Source: Aminobacter sp. AP02
GTDB taxonomy: Bacteria; Pseudomonadota; Alphaproteobacteria; Rhizobiales; Rhizobiaceae
NCBI RefSeq assembly: GCF_003148805.1
Contig: NZ_QGGX01000015.1
Location: forward strand, 84,510 to 148,509
Length of the DNA: 64,000 nucleotides
Reading direction: 5' to 3'
Shown piece by piece: positions 54,143 to 63,079 of this stretch. Position 1 is the stretch's first letter; every line of letters starts with the position of its first letter. The notes under the pieces are model-generated. The model had not been told where the DNA came from. It searched no databases and was given only the letters and a program-made list of their open reading frames with translations. The translations under genes and the position numbers were made by a program.

Positions 54143-54970
54143 TTATGCGGCCAGGCCCGGCCGGTCGAGCCCCTTGGGGGAGAGGGTGAAAATCTCGCAG
54201 CCGGTGGCCGTCACGCCGATCGTGTGCTCGTATTGGGCCGACAGGGATCGGTCGCGCGTCACCGCGGTCCAGCCGTCGGACAGCACCTTCACATGCGGGC
54301 GGCCCAAATTGATCATCGGCTCGATGGTGAAGATCATGCCTTCACGCATTTCCACGCCTTCATTGACGTTGCCGTAGTGCAGGATGTTGGGCGCGTCGTG
54401 GAACAAGGCGCCCACGCCGTGGCCACAGAAGTCGCGCACCACCGAGCAACGTTCGGCTTCGGCATAAGTCTGGATCGCTGCACCGATTGCGCCCGTGCGC
54501 GCACCGGGGCACACGGCGGCGATGCCACGCATCAGGCACTCGTGGGTCACTTCAAGCAGGCGCTCGGCGGCGCGCTTGATGTTGCCCACTGGATACATGC
54601 GGCTCGAATCGCCATGCCAGCCGTCGAGGATGTAAGTGACATCGATGTTGACGATGTCGCCGTCCTTGAGCGGCTTGTTGTCGGGAATGCCGTGGCAAAC
54701 GACGTGGTTAATCGAGGTGCAGCTCGACTTGGTGTAGCCACGGTAGTTGAGCGTGGCAGGCATGGCCCCATGATCCATGCCGAACTCGAAGACGAAGCGG
54801 TCTATGGATTCGGTGGTGACGCCGGGCGACACGCGATCGACCAACTCGTCCAAGCACTGGGCGGTAAGGGCGCATGCCTTGCGCATGCCTTCAAAGGCCT
54901 CCGGCCCGTAGAGACGAATCTGGCCCGTATTCCTGAGGGGCGCCGTGGCGGCGTCGAGATAGCTGACCAT
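54143..54970 (-). CDS. map: Type I methionine aminopeptidase
   Basis: ATG 54970 starts a 275-aa enzyme; the upstream frame to 55099 is rejected because MVSYLDAATAPL matches family starts. The metal ligands are visible in DIVNIDVTYILDGWHGD, FCGHGVGALFHDAP and FTIEPMIN. It removes the initiator Met from new proteins. The next gene downstream is radC. Confidence 0.96.
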   Translation of the reverse strand: MVSYLDAATAPLRNTGQIRLYGPEAFEGMRKACALTAQCLDELVDRVSPGVTTESIDRFVFEFGMDHGAMPATLNYRGYTKSSCTSINHVVCHGIPDNKPLKDGDIVNIDVTYILDGWHGDSSRMYPVGNIKRAAERLLEVTHECLMRGIAAVCPGARTGAIGAAIQTYAEAERCSVVRDFCGHGVGALFHDAPNILHYGNVNEGVEMREGMIFTIEPMINLGRPHVKVLSDGWTAVTRDRSLSAQYEHTIGVTATGCEIFTLSPKGLDRPGLAA

Positions 54971-55111
54971 GGGTTTCTGCCGGGTGCTCTTAGCTGTGCG
55001 CAAGGATGTGCGAATGGTTGGCCCAGATTTGGCACCGGAAGCGTCCGGATTCAACCCACAAAGGCCGAACCGTGGCGATATGCGACGGCTGCAGCGCAAA
55101 AATGGCCCATG

Positions 55112-55813
55112 TCAGCCTGGTGCGCCAGCCTTTGCGGGTCGCGCAAGCGTCTGCTTGGGGCGAGGGGCCGCAGGATCGGCCGGCCGCAGCATGTCGCCAT
55201 GCACCCACCCCTTGCGGCCGGATGCGGAGACAAGTGTCCATTTGCCGTCGCGGGCAAACACCCGCACACTTTCGCCCTGCTTGAGGCTGGACGTGACTGG
55301 GGCGGAAACGTTGGGACGCTGACGAAGATAGACTGACGTGCTGGTGTAGAGCACGTTGAGGGTGGTGGCGCTGTCGCTTTCGGGCTTCGCTGACGTTTGC
55401 TTGGCCGCAGGCTTCGGTCGTGGCAAAGGCGTCGGTGGACGCTTGATAGAGGCTGTTTCGACAACATCCCGGGGGTTGCGCGGCGTGCTGTCCGTTTTGG
55501 GCCGCGTTGCCATGGCAATCTTTTGGGGCGCGACCTCGGCTTTTGGTTTGGGGGTTGCAGCCGCCTTGCTTGGCTCGACGTCGAGCTTGGGACGCACCAC
55601 CTCTGTTTGCGGGCGCGGTGCGAGATTGACCTTCGGCCGTGTCACTGTTGCCTCGGAGCGTGGTGTCGTCTCTGCCTTCGGCCTGCTCAAGGTCTTGGAC
55701 GGTCGATCTTCGAGGCGAGCCTTGCTCGGCATCTCCTGCGTCATGGCCCAGCCGCCCGCCGCGAGCGCGCCGAGCACCAGCCATCTCAGTTTGGGAAGGG
55801 CGAATCCAGACAT
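55112..55813 (-). CDS. SH3-domain exported or membrane-anchored protein
   Basis: The 233-aa protein has an N-terminal hydrophobic segment (LRWLVLGALAAGGWAMTQ), a long Pro/Lys/Arg/Thr-rich linker with repeated RPK units (about residues 30-140), and a C-terminal bacterial SH3 domain (LNVLYTSTSVYLRQRPNVSA ... GWVHGDML). SH3_3 domains bind cell wall or proteins. Role unknown. It lies upstream of map on the same strand with about 140 bases between. Confidence 0.82.
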   Translation of the reverse strand: MSGFALPKLRWLVLGALAAGGWAMTQEMPSKARLEDRPSKTLSRPKAETTPRSEATVTRPKVNLAPRPQTEVVRPKLDVEPSKAAATPKPKAEVAPQKIAMATRPKTDSTPRNPRDVVETASIKRPPTPLPRPKPAAKQTSAKPESDSATTLNVLYTSTSVYLRQRPNVSAPVTSSLKQGESVRVFARDGKWTLVSASGRKGWVHGDMLRPADPAAPRPKQTLARPAKAGAPG

Positions 55814-55886
55814 GCCTTGAGTCTGGACTTCAGAGCTTAAAACCGCGTTGACGCCGTCTCCTCGGCACCAATACTGCGAAGGTGGA

Positions 55887-56108
55887 TCACGCCTTTTTCA
55901 GGAACTCGGTCTTCAACACCAGACCCTTGACCTGCTTGGTGTTGCATTCGATCTCGCCTGCATTGCCGGTGAGGCGGATGTTCTTGACCAGCGTGCCGCG
56001 CTTGATGGTCTCTGAGGTTCCCTTGACCTTCAAATCCTTGATCAGGGTCACCGAGTCGCCTTCGCTGAGCTGGGCGCCGTTGCTGTCCTTGACGATGATG
56101 TCTGACAT
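55887..56108 (-). CDS. PhnA/YjdM-domain protein
   Basis: ATG 56108 with GGAAGGAAG upstream gives 73 aa. The sequence IIVKDSNGAQLSEGDSVTLI, then DLKVKGTSETIKRGTLVKNI matches the C-terminal PhnA domain. The N-terminal zinc-ribbon of full-length YjdM is absent, as is usual for many short members. The link to phosphonate use is historical and unproven. Confidence 0.9.
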   Translation of the reverse strand: MSDIIVKDSNGAQLSEGDSVTLIKDLKVKGTSETIKRGTLVKNIRLTGNAGEIECNTKQVKGLVLKTEFLKKA

Positions 56109-56235
56109 GATTCTTCCTTCCGCTTTCGCGTCGATGGGTGCCGCAGTAGGCACTCTGGAGTGCGGCGTAAAGGGAGGTGCCTGAAATCCTGGCTGGCAGC
56201 CGATTGGCGAAGCATCTCAGACGGTCAGTTTTCCA

Positions 56236-56412
56236 TCACGGTTTAGGCGCCGCGGCGTCATCGGGGACGCACGGCGGCTCACCCTTGAAGTCACGTGCCA
56301 GGCAACCGTATTTGTCGAATGTCTGGCCGGTTTCGCGCGCCGCCTTGGCCATTCCGCAGGCCGATACAGCTAGGCAGGCAAAAAGAGCAACAGTGATTCT
56401 GATCATCTGCAT
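56236..56412 (-). CDS. Small lipoprotein, 58 aa
   Basis: Reading the minus strand from ATG 56412 (a second ATG lies two codons on) gives MQMIRITVALFACLAVSACG, a lipoprotein signal with an AVSAC lipobox (Cys19). The mature part (TFDKYGCLARDFKGEPPC and a Pro/Asp/Ala tail) has two further Cys that could pair. No family recognised. Confidence 0.62.
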   Translation of the reverse strand: MQMIRITVALFACLAVSACGMAKAARETGQTFDKYGCLARDFKGEPPCVPDDAAAPKP

Positions 56413-56460
56413 GGGGGCACTTTAGGTTCGGCGTGTTCGCCGTATAGTGGGTTTCGTTGC

Positions 56461-57213
56461 TCAATGTGCGGTGTAAGCGCCGTCCACCAGGTGGTAGCTT
56501 CCTGTGATGAAGCTCGCTTGATCCGACAGCAGGAAGCACACCAGTGCTGCGACTTCTTCCGGTTTGCCACGCCTGCCCATGGGCTGCAGGGCTAGCATGC
56601 GCCGCGACTCGCCTTCGAATTGGTCGGTGAGGAGCGGAGTGTCGATCCAGCCAGGACCCACGGCATTTATCCGTATACCTGTTCGCGCATATTCCATCGC
56701 GGCAACCTTGGTCAGCCCGACGACCCCGTGTTTGGCGGCCGTGTAGGCGGCCGCTGTCGGCAATCCGACGGAACCAAGCACCGAGGACATATTGACGATT
56801 GCGCCGCCACCCCGTTGCTGCATCGCCGGGATCTCGTACTTCATGCAGTAGAAAACGCCGTTCAGGTTGACGTTCATCGTCTCGTGCCAGCTGTCGAGGG
56901 GATAGTCGGCGGTGGCTTTGCGTGCGCCGCCAATGCCGGCATTGTTGACGGCGAGATCGACGCCGCCGCACGTCTTGACGGTGAACTGAACCAGCCCTTC
57001 AACGGCTGCGGCGTCGGCGACGTCGAACGCAAAATCATGTGCCTTTCCGCCGCGTGCACGAATCTCGGCGGCAACGTTGCGGGCAGCATCGGCGTCAATA
57101 TCGGCAACGACCACCTCAGCCCCTTCGCTGCCAAGCTGCCTGGAGACGGCAGCGCCAATGCCCGAACCGCCGCCGGTTACGATCGCTATCTTCCCTTTGA
57201 AGCCAGGGTTCAT
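56461..57213 (-). CDS. Short-chain dehydrogenase/reductase (classical SDR)
   Basis: ATG 57213 gives 250 aa. Cofactor motif VTGGGSGIG (about residues 10-18) with a following VVVADID acidic end suggests NAD(H) preference. NNAGIGG, the active Ser in SSVLGS and YTAAK complete the set. The C-terminal loop ITGSYHLVDGAYTAH is typical of glucose- or acyl-type SDRs, but the substrate cannot be named. Confidence 0.92.
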   Translation of the reverse strand: MNPGFKGKIAIVTGGGSGIGAAVSRQLGSEGAEVVVADIDADAARNVAAEIRARGGKAHDFAFDVADAAAVEGLVQFTVKTCGGVDLAVNNAGIGGARKATADYPLDSWHETMNVNLNGVFYCMKYEIPAMQQRGGGAIVNMSSVLGSVGLPTAAAYTAAKHGVVGLTKVAAMEYARTGIRINAVGPGWIDTPLLTDQFEGESRRMLALQPMGRRGKPEEVAALVCFLLSDQASFITGSYHLVDGAYTAH

Positions 57214-57468
57214 CGTCGCCGTCCTCCACCGTACTGTCTCGCCCACAGAGCAGTTGCGGGCCGCTGTCGCAAGTCCTCGATTCAAATCGGCGGCTCGCTT
57301 AACAGCGTCGCCTTACGCGACGAGTGAGGCGTTCCGCAGCCTGTCTACTGCATCTTTCGGAGGGACATGTGTGTTGAAATCAGGTCGGTTTGCGATGTCT
57401 GGACAGACAATTTCTGACGGCTAATATGTTCTCATGTTTGGGGATCGGTCTTTTTCGAGCAGGTCAAC

Positions 57469-58056
57469 ATGAACAACGATCAAATCACTCGACGCGGATT
57501 CGTATTGGGTAGCCTGGCATTGCTGGCTTCCGGATGCACATCGATGCCAGGCGCGCCCATGATGGCCGCCTACAACGGGCACCCTCCCGTGGACGCCCGC
57601 TTCAAGCGTCAGCGTGTGAAATATGACGGCGCCGAGCCGGCCGGAACAATCGTCGTCGATACGTCGGAGAAGTTCCTCTATGCCGTTGAAGGCGAGGGCT
57701 GGGCGACGCGCTACGGCGTTGGCGTCGGAGAAGACGGGCGCACGGTAAAGGGCAAGGCCACCATCGGTCGCAAGGCGGACTGGCCTGCCTGGACGCCGAC
57801 CGCCAGCATGATGGAGCGCAAGCCGCGTCTCGTCCAATATGCGGGCGGCGTTCCCGGCGGTCCCGACAATCCGCTCGGTGCGCGCGCGCTATATCTTTAT
57901 CGTGGAGGCAAAGACACGATGTTCCGCCTTCACGGTACAAATGAGCCTTGGACGATCGGCACCGAAGTATCGAGTGGCTGCGTTCGACTAACAAATGACG
58001 ACATCATAGATCTCTATGATCGTACCCCTGTGGGTACCACCGTGCTGGTTATCTGA
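57469..58056 (+). CDS. L,D-transpeptidase (YkuD family), predicted Tat lipoprotein
   Basis: The 195-aa protein begins with ITRRGFVLGSLALLASGC: a twin-arginine motif (TRRGFV) followed by a lipobox with Cys23. The catalytic region is FRLHGTNEPWTIGTEVSSGC plus VRL, with the family His and Cys. Such enzymes make 3-3 crosslinks or join proteins to peptidoglycan, and several rhizobial paralogues exist. The export route through TatABC (33280-35177) is inference from the motif. Confidence 0.92.
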   Translation: MNNDQITRRGFVLGSLALLASGCTSMPGAPMMAAYNGHPPVDARFKRQRVKYDGAEPAGTIVVDTSEKFLYAVEGEGWATRYGVGVGEDGRTVKGKATIGRKADWPAWTPTASMMERKPRLVQYAGGVPGGPDNPLGARALYLYRGGKDTMFRLHGTNEPWTIGTEVSSGCVRLTNDDIIDLYDRTPVGTTVLVI

Positions 58057-58245
58057 TGTTGGCGCTCCAGACGCATCCTTCAATCTCCGTGCGCGATCAA
58101 GCGAATTTCCGTCACGTAAACTTCTTTGACTGTGTCCTTGTTGCACTAGGCCGCAGTGCAATTGACCGATAGCCTGTGATGGTCCACAATTGATTTGTGG
58201 GGCTTTGTCTAGATACCGATTCCACCTTAGGGGGAAGGATTGCTA

Positions 58246-58380
58246 ATGAGCAAATTTCTAGTCGCAGTAGTCGCCGTGTTTGCCGTGGTCGGTCTTAGTG
58301 GCTGCGGAACTATCGGCAAAGGTAAGGGGAAAGCCCCGCCGCCTGTCGTCGAGCCGGCACCGGCGCCGATCTACAAGTAA
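58246..58380 (+). CDS. Small lipoprotein, 44 aa
   Basis: ATG 58246 follows GGGGGAAGG. The protein MSKFLVAVVAVFAVVGLSGC has a lipobox (LSGC) and a short mature tail GKGKGKAPPPVVEPAPAPIY of basic then Pro-rich character. It is like other tiny rhizobial outer-membrane lipoproteins. Function unknown. Confidence 0.72.
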   Translation: MSKFLVAVVAVFAVVGLSGCGTIGKGKGKAPPPVVEPAPAPIYK

Positions 58381-58550
58381 AAGATCGGCCTTGTTGATTG
58401 TGGGAGGGCCTTCATTGGCCCCCCCACCATTTCCTTCGATACAGACTAGGGCGCACCTTCGAGTCCCTAGGTCTTTGTCCGGACACTGGTCGTGGATTTG
58501 TCCTGCCTTGTGGTCTTGGCTCATTCCAGGTCAAAAGCGGAGCTGTGGAG

Positions 58551-59207
58551 ATGGCGCTACTAGGTGGCCGTTTGCTTTTCGTTGCCTTGATGGCCCTTAC
58601 TACAGCGGCGTGCCAGGACAGCGGTCCCCAACCTCGCTTCATATCGAACTCGGATGATGGCGGAACACCTGTCGAGGCGTCCGGAGCGGCTGCGCGCGAG
58701 GTCAAGACGGCGAGCGTAGCCAAAGACAATGGCTACTTCATAGAGTTTCGATCACGCTACGCGCTGAGCTATGGCCACACCTATGTGGTTTTCGGGCGCT
58801 CGACTAAGAGCGGGGAGATGATCAATCCCCAAGTTGCTGGTTTGCATCCGGCTTCAGAGAGCGAAGTCCCTTATGTGATGGGTCATTTCGTGCCGGTGAA
58901 AGCCGAAACGGGTTGGAGCGACGGCGATTTGGAAGAGCAGTACCGGTCTGCCAGCTGGCGGCTCATGGTTACCGAATCCGAATACAACCAGATCGTCGCG
59001 AACATTCGCAAGCTGCAAGCAAGTTCGCCGGTTTGGCACGCTGCGCTTTACAACTGCAACGCTTTCGTGGCCGACATTGCGCGCTCGATAGGTTTCAAGA
59101 CGCCCGCCATCCAACTTCGGTCACAACAGTTCGTCACCAAGCTTCGCGAAATGAATGCTGGTCGCAAGATCGTTATTCACACGCCGACTATTTCCTCGGC
59201 TGGTTGA
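58551..59207 (+). CDS. Lipoprotein with a possible permuted NlpC/P60 (LRAT-like) fold
   Basis: The start at ATG 58551 with GGAG upstream gives a lipoprotein signal (LLFVALMALTTAAC, Cys21) and 218 aa. The mature part has ALSYGHTYVVFGR (His) and, about 130 residues later, WHAALYNCNAFVADIARSIG (Cys followed by a helix). The His-before-Cys order is that of permuted NlpC/P60 and LRAT-like thiol enzymes. Catalysis is inference. It lies in a stretch of small exported proteins. Confidence 0.68.
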   Translation: MALLGGRLLFVALMALTTAACQDSGPQPRFISNSDDGGTPVEASGAAAREVKTASVAKDNGYFIEFRSRYALSYGHTYVVFGRSTKSGEMINPQVAGLHPASESEVPYVMGHFVPVKAETGWSDGDLEEQYRSASWRLMVTESEYNQIVANIRKLQASSPVWHAALYNCNAFVADIARSIGFKTPAIQLRSQQFVTKLREMNAGRKIVIHTPTISSAG

Positions 59208-59270
59208 GTTCGATAACGTCGGGCGGCTGTTAGTTTTTTGATTGTAATTTCAAGGCCGTAGGAACGTAGA

Positions 59271-59864
59271 TTGAGCATTTCGATAGCGTCAGTGGGCCAG
59301 GCAGCGTGGGTTGTCGGTGTCGTTGGATGGTACATCATCCGCTATCCTTTCGAGCGCCGCGCCAAGCGGGTCCGGGTCGTAAGCGACCGCCGTTCGCGCA
59401 CCGACGCTGTCGGGCTTGCGAGCGCTCTCTTTGGCTTGGCGATCTTTCCGGCGTTTTATATCGCAACGGGTATTCCGCGAGCCGCCGACTATCCAGCAAG
59501 CGCGTGGGCAGTGGCCGTCGGCATCGTGCTGTACGCGGCCGCGCTGTGGGTTTTTCACAGGTCTCACAAGGAACTTGGGCGCAACTGGTCGATCACATTG
59601 GAGATACGCCAGCAGCATGAACTGGTTTCAGGCGGGCCTTACGCCTTCATACGTCACCCCATGTACACGTCCTTCCTGCTGATGGGCCTTGGTCAGGCCT
59701 TCTTGCTGTCGAACTGGCTTGTTGGGCTGGTTGGACTGGCTGGTTTCGCAGCGCTTTTTTTCCTTCGGGTGGACAAGGAAGAGCGTATGATGGAGGAAAT
59801 CTTCGGCCCGCAATACCGGGCCTATATGGAGAGGACGAAGCGCATTATCCCCTATCTGTATTAG
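59271..59864 (+). CDS. Isoprenylcysteine carboxyl methyltransferase-family membrane protein
   Basis: TTG 59271 is used as start (197 aa). Four to five membrane helices precede the family core: HKELGRNWSITLEIRQQHEL, SGGPYAFIRHPMYTSFLL and the terminal EEIFGPQYRAYMERTKRI. Bacterial members methylate membrane-embedded substrates such as lipids or quinone-like compounds. The next two genes follow at 10 bases and a 4-base overlap, so the product may act in a small lipid-tailoring pathway. Confidence 0.88.
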   Translation: MSISIASVGQAAWVVGVVGWYIIRYPFERRAKRVRVVSDRRSRTDAVGLASALFGLAIFPAFYIATGIPRAADYPASAWAVAVGIVLYAAALWVFHRSHKELGRNWSITLEIRQQHELVSGGPYAFIRHPMYTSFLLMGLGQAFLLSNWLVGLVGLAGFAALFFLRVDKEERMMEEIFGPQYRAYMERTKRIIPYLY

Positions 59865-59874
59865 AGGTGGCACG

Positions 59875-60660
59875 ATGAGAGGCCGGGCCTTCAAGCTTTC
59901 GTCGGCGCGACGCCTTGTCTGCGATCTGATGCGGTTCTCGATCGGGATTCCGCGTGTCACGGTGCAGCGGAGAATGAATGTCGGAACGCTGCAAGCCGCC
60001 AGGATGGCCCAGCAGACAAGAGCGTCCTGGACTGTACTTTTCCTCAAGGGGTACGCGCTTCTGGCGCGCGAAGTTCCGGACTTGCGGCGCGCCTACATCA
60101 AGCTGCCCTGGCCGCAGCTCTACGAATTCCCGGTCAGCGTCGCTTCGGTCGCTCATGAGCGCGAACATGACGGCGAGAGGATCGTGTTGCTAAGCACGAT
60201 CAGGGGGCCGGAGGGCCGCTCGATTGCAGAACTCGAATCTTCGATCCATTCCGCGCGCTCGCTGCCCGTCATGGAAATCAAGGACTTCCGGCGCGCGCTT
60301 AAGATGGCGCGAGCGCCTGGGCCTGTCAGATGGCTGCTGATGTGGCTGGGGCTGAACATTGGGCGGCAACGGGCGCGCTATTTTGGAACCTTTCAGCTTT
60401 CGGTCTACTCGGGCCTTGGAGCAGAATCCCTCAACCCGCTGACACCTTTGACCACGCTGCTCAATTACGGCCCGATTGGCGAGGATGGCTTGGTGGATGT
60501 CCGCATTCACTATGACCACAGGGTCATGGACGGGGCCAATGTCGCGCGCGCCTTAGTGAGATTCGAAGAGATACTGAACGGCGCGGTGGCCAGTGAAGTG
60601 CAAAATGCCGCTCAAATCCGGGCTCCATCCGGTGCGACGGCTGCAGGTGCAGGTGCATGA
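59875..60660 (+). CDS. Stand-alone CoA-dependent acyltransferase (E2 catalytic-domain-like)
   Basis: The 261-aa protein matches the catalytic domain of 2-oxoacid dehydrogenase E2 and chloramphenicol acetyltransferase folds: the active-site motif YDHRVMDGANVARALVRF (about residues 217-234) has the catalytic His and Asp. There is no lipoyl or E1-binding domain, so it does not serve a dehydrogenase complex. It probably transfers an acyl group to an unknown acceptor. Position between an ICMT-type enzyme and an SDR is suggestive. Confidence 0.84.
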   Translation: MRGRAFKLSSARRLVCDLMRFSIGIPRVTVQRRMNVGTLQAARMAQQTRASWTVLFLKGYALLAREVPDLRRAYIKLPWPQLYEFPVSVASVAHEREHDGERIVLLSTIRGPEGRSIAELESSIHSARSLPVMEIKDFRRALKMARAPGPVRWLLMWLGLNIGRQRARYFGTFQLSVYSGLGAESLNPLTPLTTLLNYGPIGEDGLVDVRIHYDHRVMDGANVARALVRFEEILNGAVASEVQNAAQIRAPSGATAAGAGA

Positions 60661-61508
60661 ATTCAGACGTACAGATCCGGCCGGCGGTGGTGGTCATAGG
60701 GGCGTCCCGCGGGATCGGCAGGGCAATCGCCAAGGTAGCGGCCCGGGAGAGGTCGGTGATCGTGCTGGTGGCGCGTTCGAGTGAGGGACTGGCTGCTGCA
60801 GCATCTGATGTCCGGCAAGCGGGCGGTGACGCAGTCACATTCGAATTGGATCTGCTGGCAGCCGATGCGTCACAGCACCTGGAGGCGTTCCTCGCTACCA
60901 AAGGTCTGGTCTGCGATGTCCTGGTCAATAGCGCCGGCTATGGCCTGCGCGGCGCGGCGATCGCACTGCCTATCGATGACCAGCTTGGGATGATCGACCT
61001 CAACATACGTGCCCTGACCGACATGACACTGCGATTTCTGCCCGAGATGGTGAAGCGGGGGCGTGGTGGCGTGCTCAACCTTGGTTCGGTCGCGAGTTTC
61101 ACGCCGGGCCCCTACATGGCCTTGTACTACGCGAGCAAAGGGTTCGTGCGCACCTTTTCGGAGGCACTTCATCAGGAAGTGCGCAAGTCCGGTGTAACAG
61201 TCACTTGTGTCGCTCCGGGGCCGGTGTCGACGGAGTTCCTTGAAAGGTCGGGCGCCAACCAGACGGCGCTGTTCAAGATTCTGCCGAAGCTCGATTCGGA
61301 AGATGTTGCCGAACGCGCCTGGCGCGGGTTCAGGTCCGGCCGCCGCCTGGTCGTGCCTGGGTTCTCATCCAAGCTCGCCGCATTCACAGCGGCGTTCTTG
61401 CCTTCGGCGGCGCTCCTGCCGTTGATTGGCTATCTGCAGCGTAACGGCAATGATCCGTGCCCTTGCGGTTCCGGCAAGAAATTCAAGAAATGCTGCGGCG
61501 CGCGCTGA
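60657..61508 (+). CDS. SDR oxidoreductase with C-terminal SEC-C zinc motif
   Basis: The start overlaps the previous stop (ATGA); 283 aa. The SDR part has VVIGASRGIGRAIAKV, LVNSAGYGL, LGSVAS and YYASKG with catalytic Tyr and Lys. After a hydrophobic stretch (AAFTAAFLPSAALLPLIGYL, which may touch the membrane) it ends in DPCPCGSGKKFKKCCG, a complete SEC-C motif (CxCx8CC) of the kind that ends SecA and binds zinc. The combination of an enzyme with SEC-C is unusual. The motif may mediate binding to ribosomes, SecB or another protein. Confidence 0.88.
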   Translation: MNSDVQIRPAVVVIGASRGIGRAIAKVAARERSVIVLVARSSEGLAAAASDVRQAGGDAVTFELDLLAADASQHLEAFLATKGLVCDVLVNSAGYGLRGAAIALPIDDQLGMIDLNIRALTDMTLRFLPEMVKRGRGGVLNLGSVASFTPGPYMALYYASKGFVRTFSEALHQEVRKSGVTVTCVAPGPVSTEFLERSGANQTALFKILPKLDSEDVAERAWRGFRSGRRLVVPGFSSKLAAFTAAFLPSAALLPLIGYLQRNGNDPCPCGSGKKFKKCCGAR

Positions 61509-61765
61509 CTTTCTAATCATCAGCCGGCGCAATGAACGTTCGCGCACGGCTTGGCATGGGCACGGCCGACATGGTTGGCTTCAGGCGTTGCGGTAGCAGC
61601 CTGCCGTCAATCCATGTATGGTTTCGTTCTGCCACAGCCTAGAAAGTTGGGACGTTGCTCACGGTTTGAAAGGCGCGAAATGGCCGACCCGGTCCAGCCT
61701 ACCGATCTCCCTGGAGACATGCCATGCTCCCCCGTCGTGCGTCGCGTTGACGGGGATGAGCCGGA

Positions 61766-62458
61766 ATGAATGCGGCCATCCACACATTCGTTCTGGTGCT
61801 TGCGTCAATCTTTCCGGTTGTCAATCCGCCCGGCTCCGCGCTCGTGTTCCTCGGCCTGACAAGCCGCGCAACCCCCGAACTCCGCGCCGTTCTTGCGCGG
61901 CGTATCGCGGTGAATTCGCTCATCCTTCTAGCGTGCTCGTTCCTCCTGGGTGCGCTCATCCTGCAGTTTTACGGCATCTCCATCCCGATTCTTCGTGTCG
62001 CCGGAGGATTCGTTGTGGCCGTATCGGGATGGAAGCTTCTGAATGAAGGAAGCCAAAAGGAGATGGAGGCGTCGGCAGGAGGAGTCGACCGGACCAATTT
62101 GCTCGATCAGGCGTTTTATCCGCTGACATTGCCACTGACCACGGGGCCCGGTTCGATCGCGGTCGTTATCAGCATCGGACTTTCAGACGCGACGATCAGC
62201 AGCCCTGCGGAGAGGATCATATTTGTCTTGGCGAGCCTCAGCGCCATCGCCGTGCTGGCAGTGACGATCCTGTTTTGCTTCGCCTATGCAGATCGCATCC
62301 AAAGGCTCCTCGGCCATGGAGGCACGGACATCGCCGTGCGTCTGTCTGCATTCATACTGTTTTGTCTTGGTCTGCAAATCCTTTGGTCAGGTGGAAACGA
62401 ATTGCTCCGGTCAGTCCTATATGAGGGGGCAGCGCCGTCGCTCCCCACGCCGCGATGA
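61766..62458 (+). CDS. MarC family (UPF0056) integral membrane protein
   Basis: The 230-aa protein has six membrane helices. The first has LVLASIFPVVNPPGSALVFL and the fourth region FYPLTLPLTTGPGSIAVVIS, the duplicated NP/TGPG-type marks of MarC. The old link to antibiotic resistance is withdrawn, and its transport role is unknown. A 29-codon frame (ATG 61680) ends in the start codon (ATGA) and might couple translation. Confidence 0.9.
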   Translation: MNAAIHTFVLVLASIFPVVNPPGSALVFLGLTSRATPELRAVLARRIAVNSLILLACSFLLGALILQFYGISIPILRVAGGFVVAVSGWKLLNEGSQKEMEASAGGVDRTNLLDQAFYPLTLPLTTGPGSIAVVISIGLSDATISSPAERIIFVLASLSAIAVLAVTILFCFAYADRIQRLLGHGGTDIAVRLSAFILFCLGLQILWSGGNELLRSVLYEGAAPSLPTPR

Positions 62459-63079
62459 GATTGCGGGGCGAGGTGACAAATTCGGGTTTTGGCAAAGCCA
62501 GCCGGATCGGCGAATATTGCTTGGTCGAGGGTGTGAAGCCCGGTCACGTCATGCGCGACGAAGCGAACGCCGCTGCGAATCTCATGATTCATGATTCGCA
62601 TCTGTCGCGTGAACACGTTTCGAGCAATGCTCCGCAAGTGCGGGGACAACAAAAGCTGCACGCATCAAGAATCAGGAGACGCACGCGTACGACCTCACGC
62701 TGCTGAAGGTTCGCCATGAGCCGGTTTGTCCCGCAAGGCGACATGGGTGTCCGACGAGGTGATGTCGTGCTTCGCCAAGCCATCGCCATCCTTTATCTGT
62801 CCGACAGCTCTGCCTGGGCGATCCATAACGGATCGGGCGCAACCGTTCTGCTCGCCAACAGCACCGGTTCGGCGATGCGGCTGGGGGTGGATGTTCTGGA
62901 GACAGTGCACGAAGCCCTCGAAACTCATGGGCAGCGCGTCATGAGCAATCATCATTGCAATTACCGGTCGCCGCCCGAGAATGGGGTAGCCGGCGCATAC
63001 AATGGAAGTAGGTCGGGCTTCCAAAGCTCATCAAGCCGGTCAGCTGACCCTCACATGCTCATTGTGATAGTTCACAGGC
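62459..63079. other. 620 bases with no confirmed gene, possibly decayed
   Basis: Open frames on the plus (62455-62706, 62716-63126) and minus strand (62284-62661, 62695-63024) overlap one another, and none has family similarity that I can see or a clear ribosome site. The region looks like degraded coding DNA. I see no terminator after the MarC gene. Confidence 0.4.
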
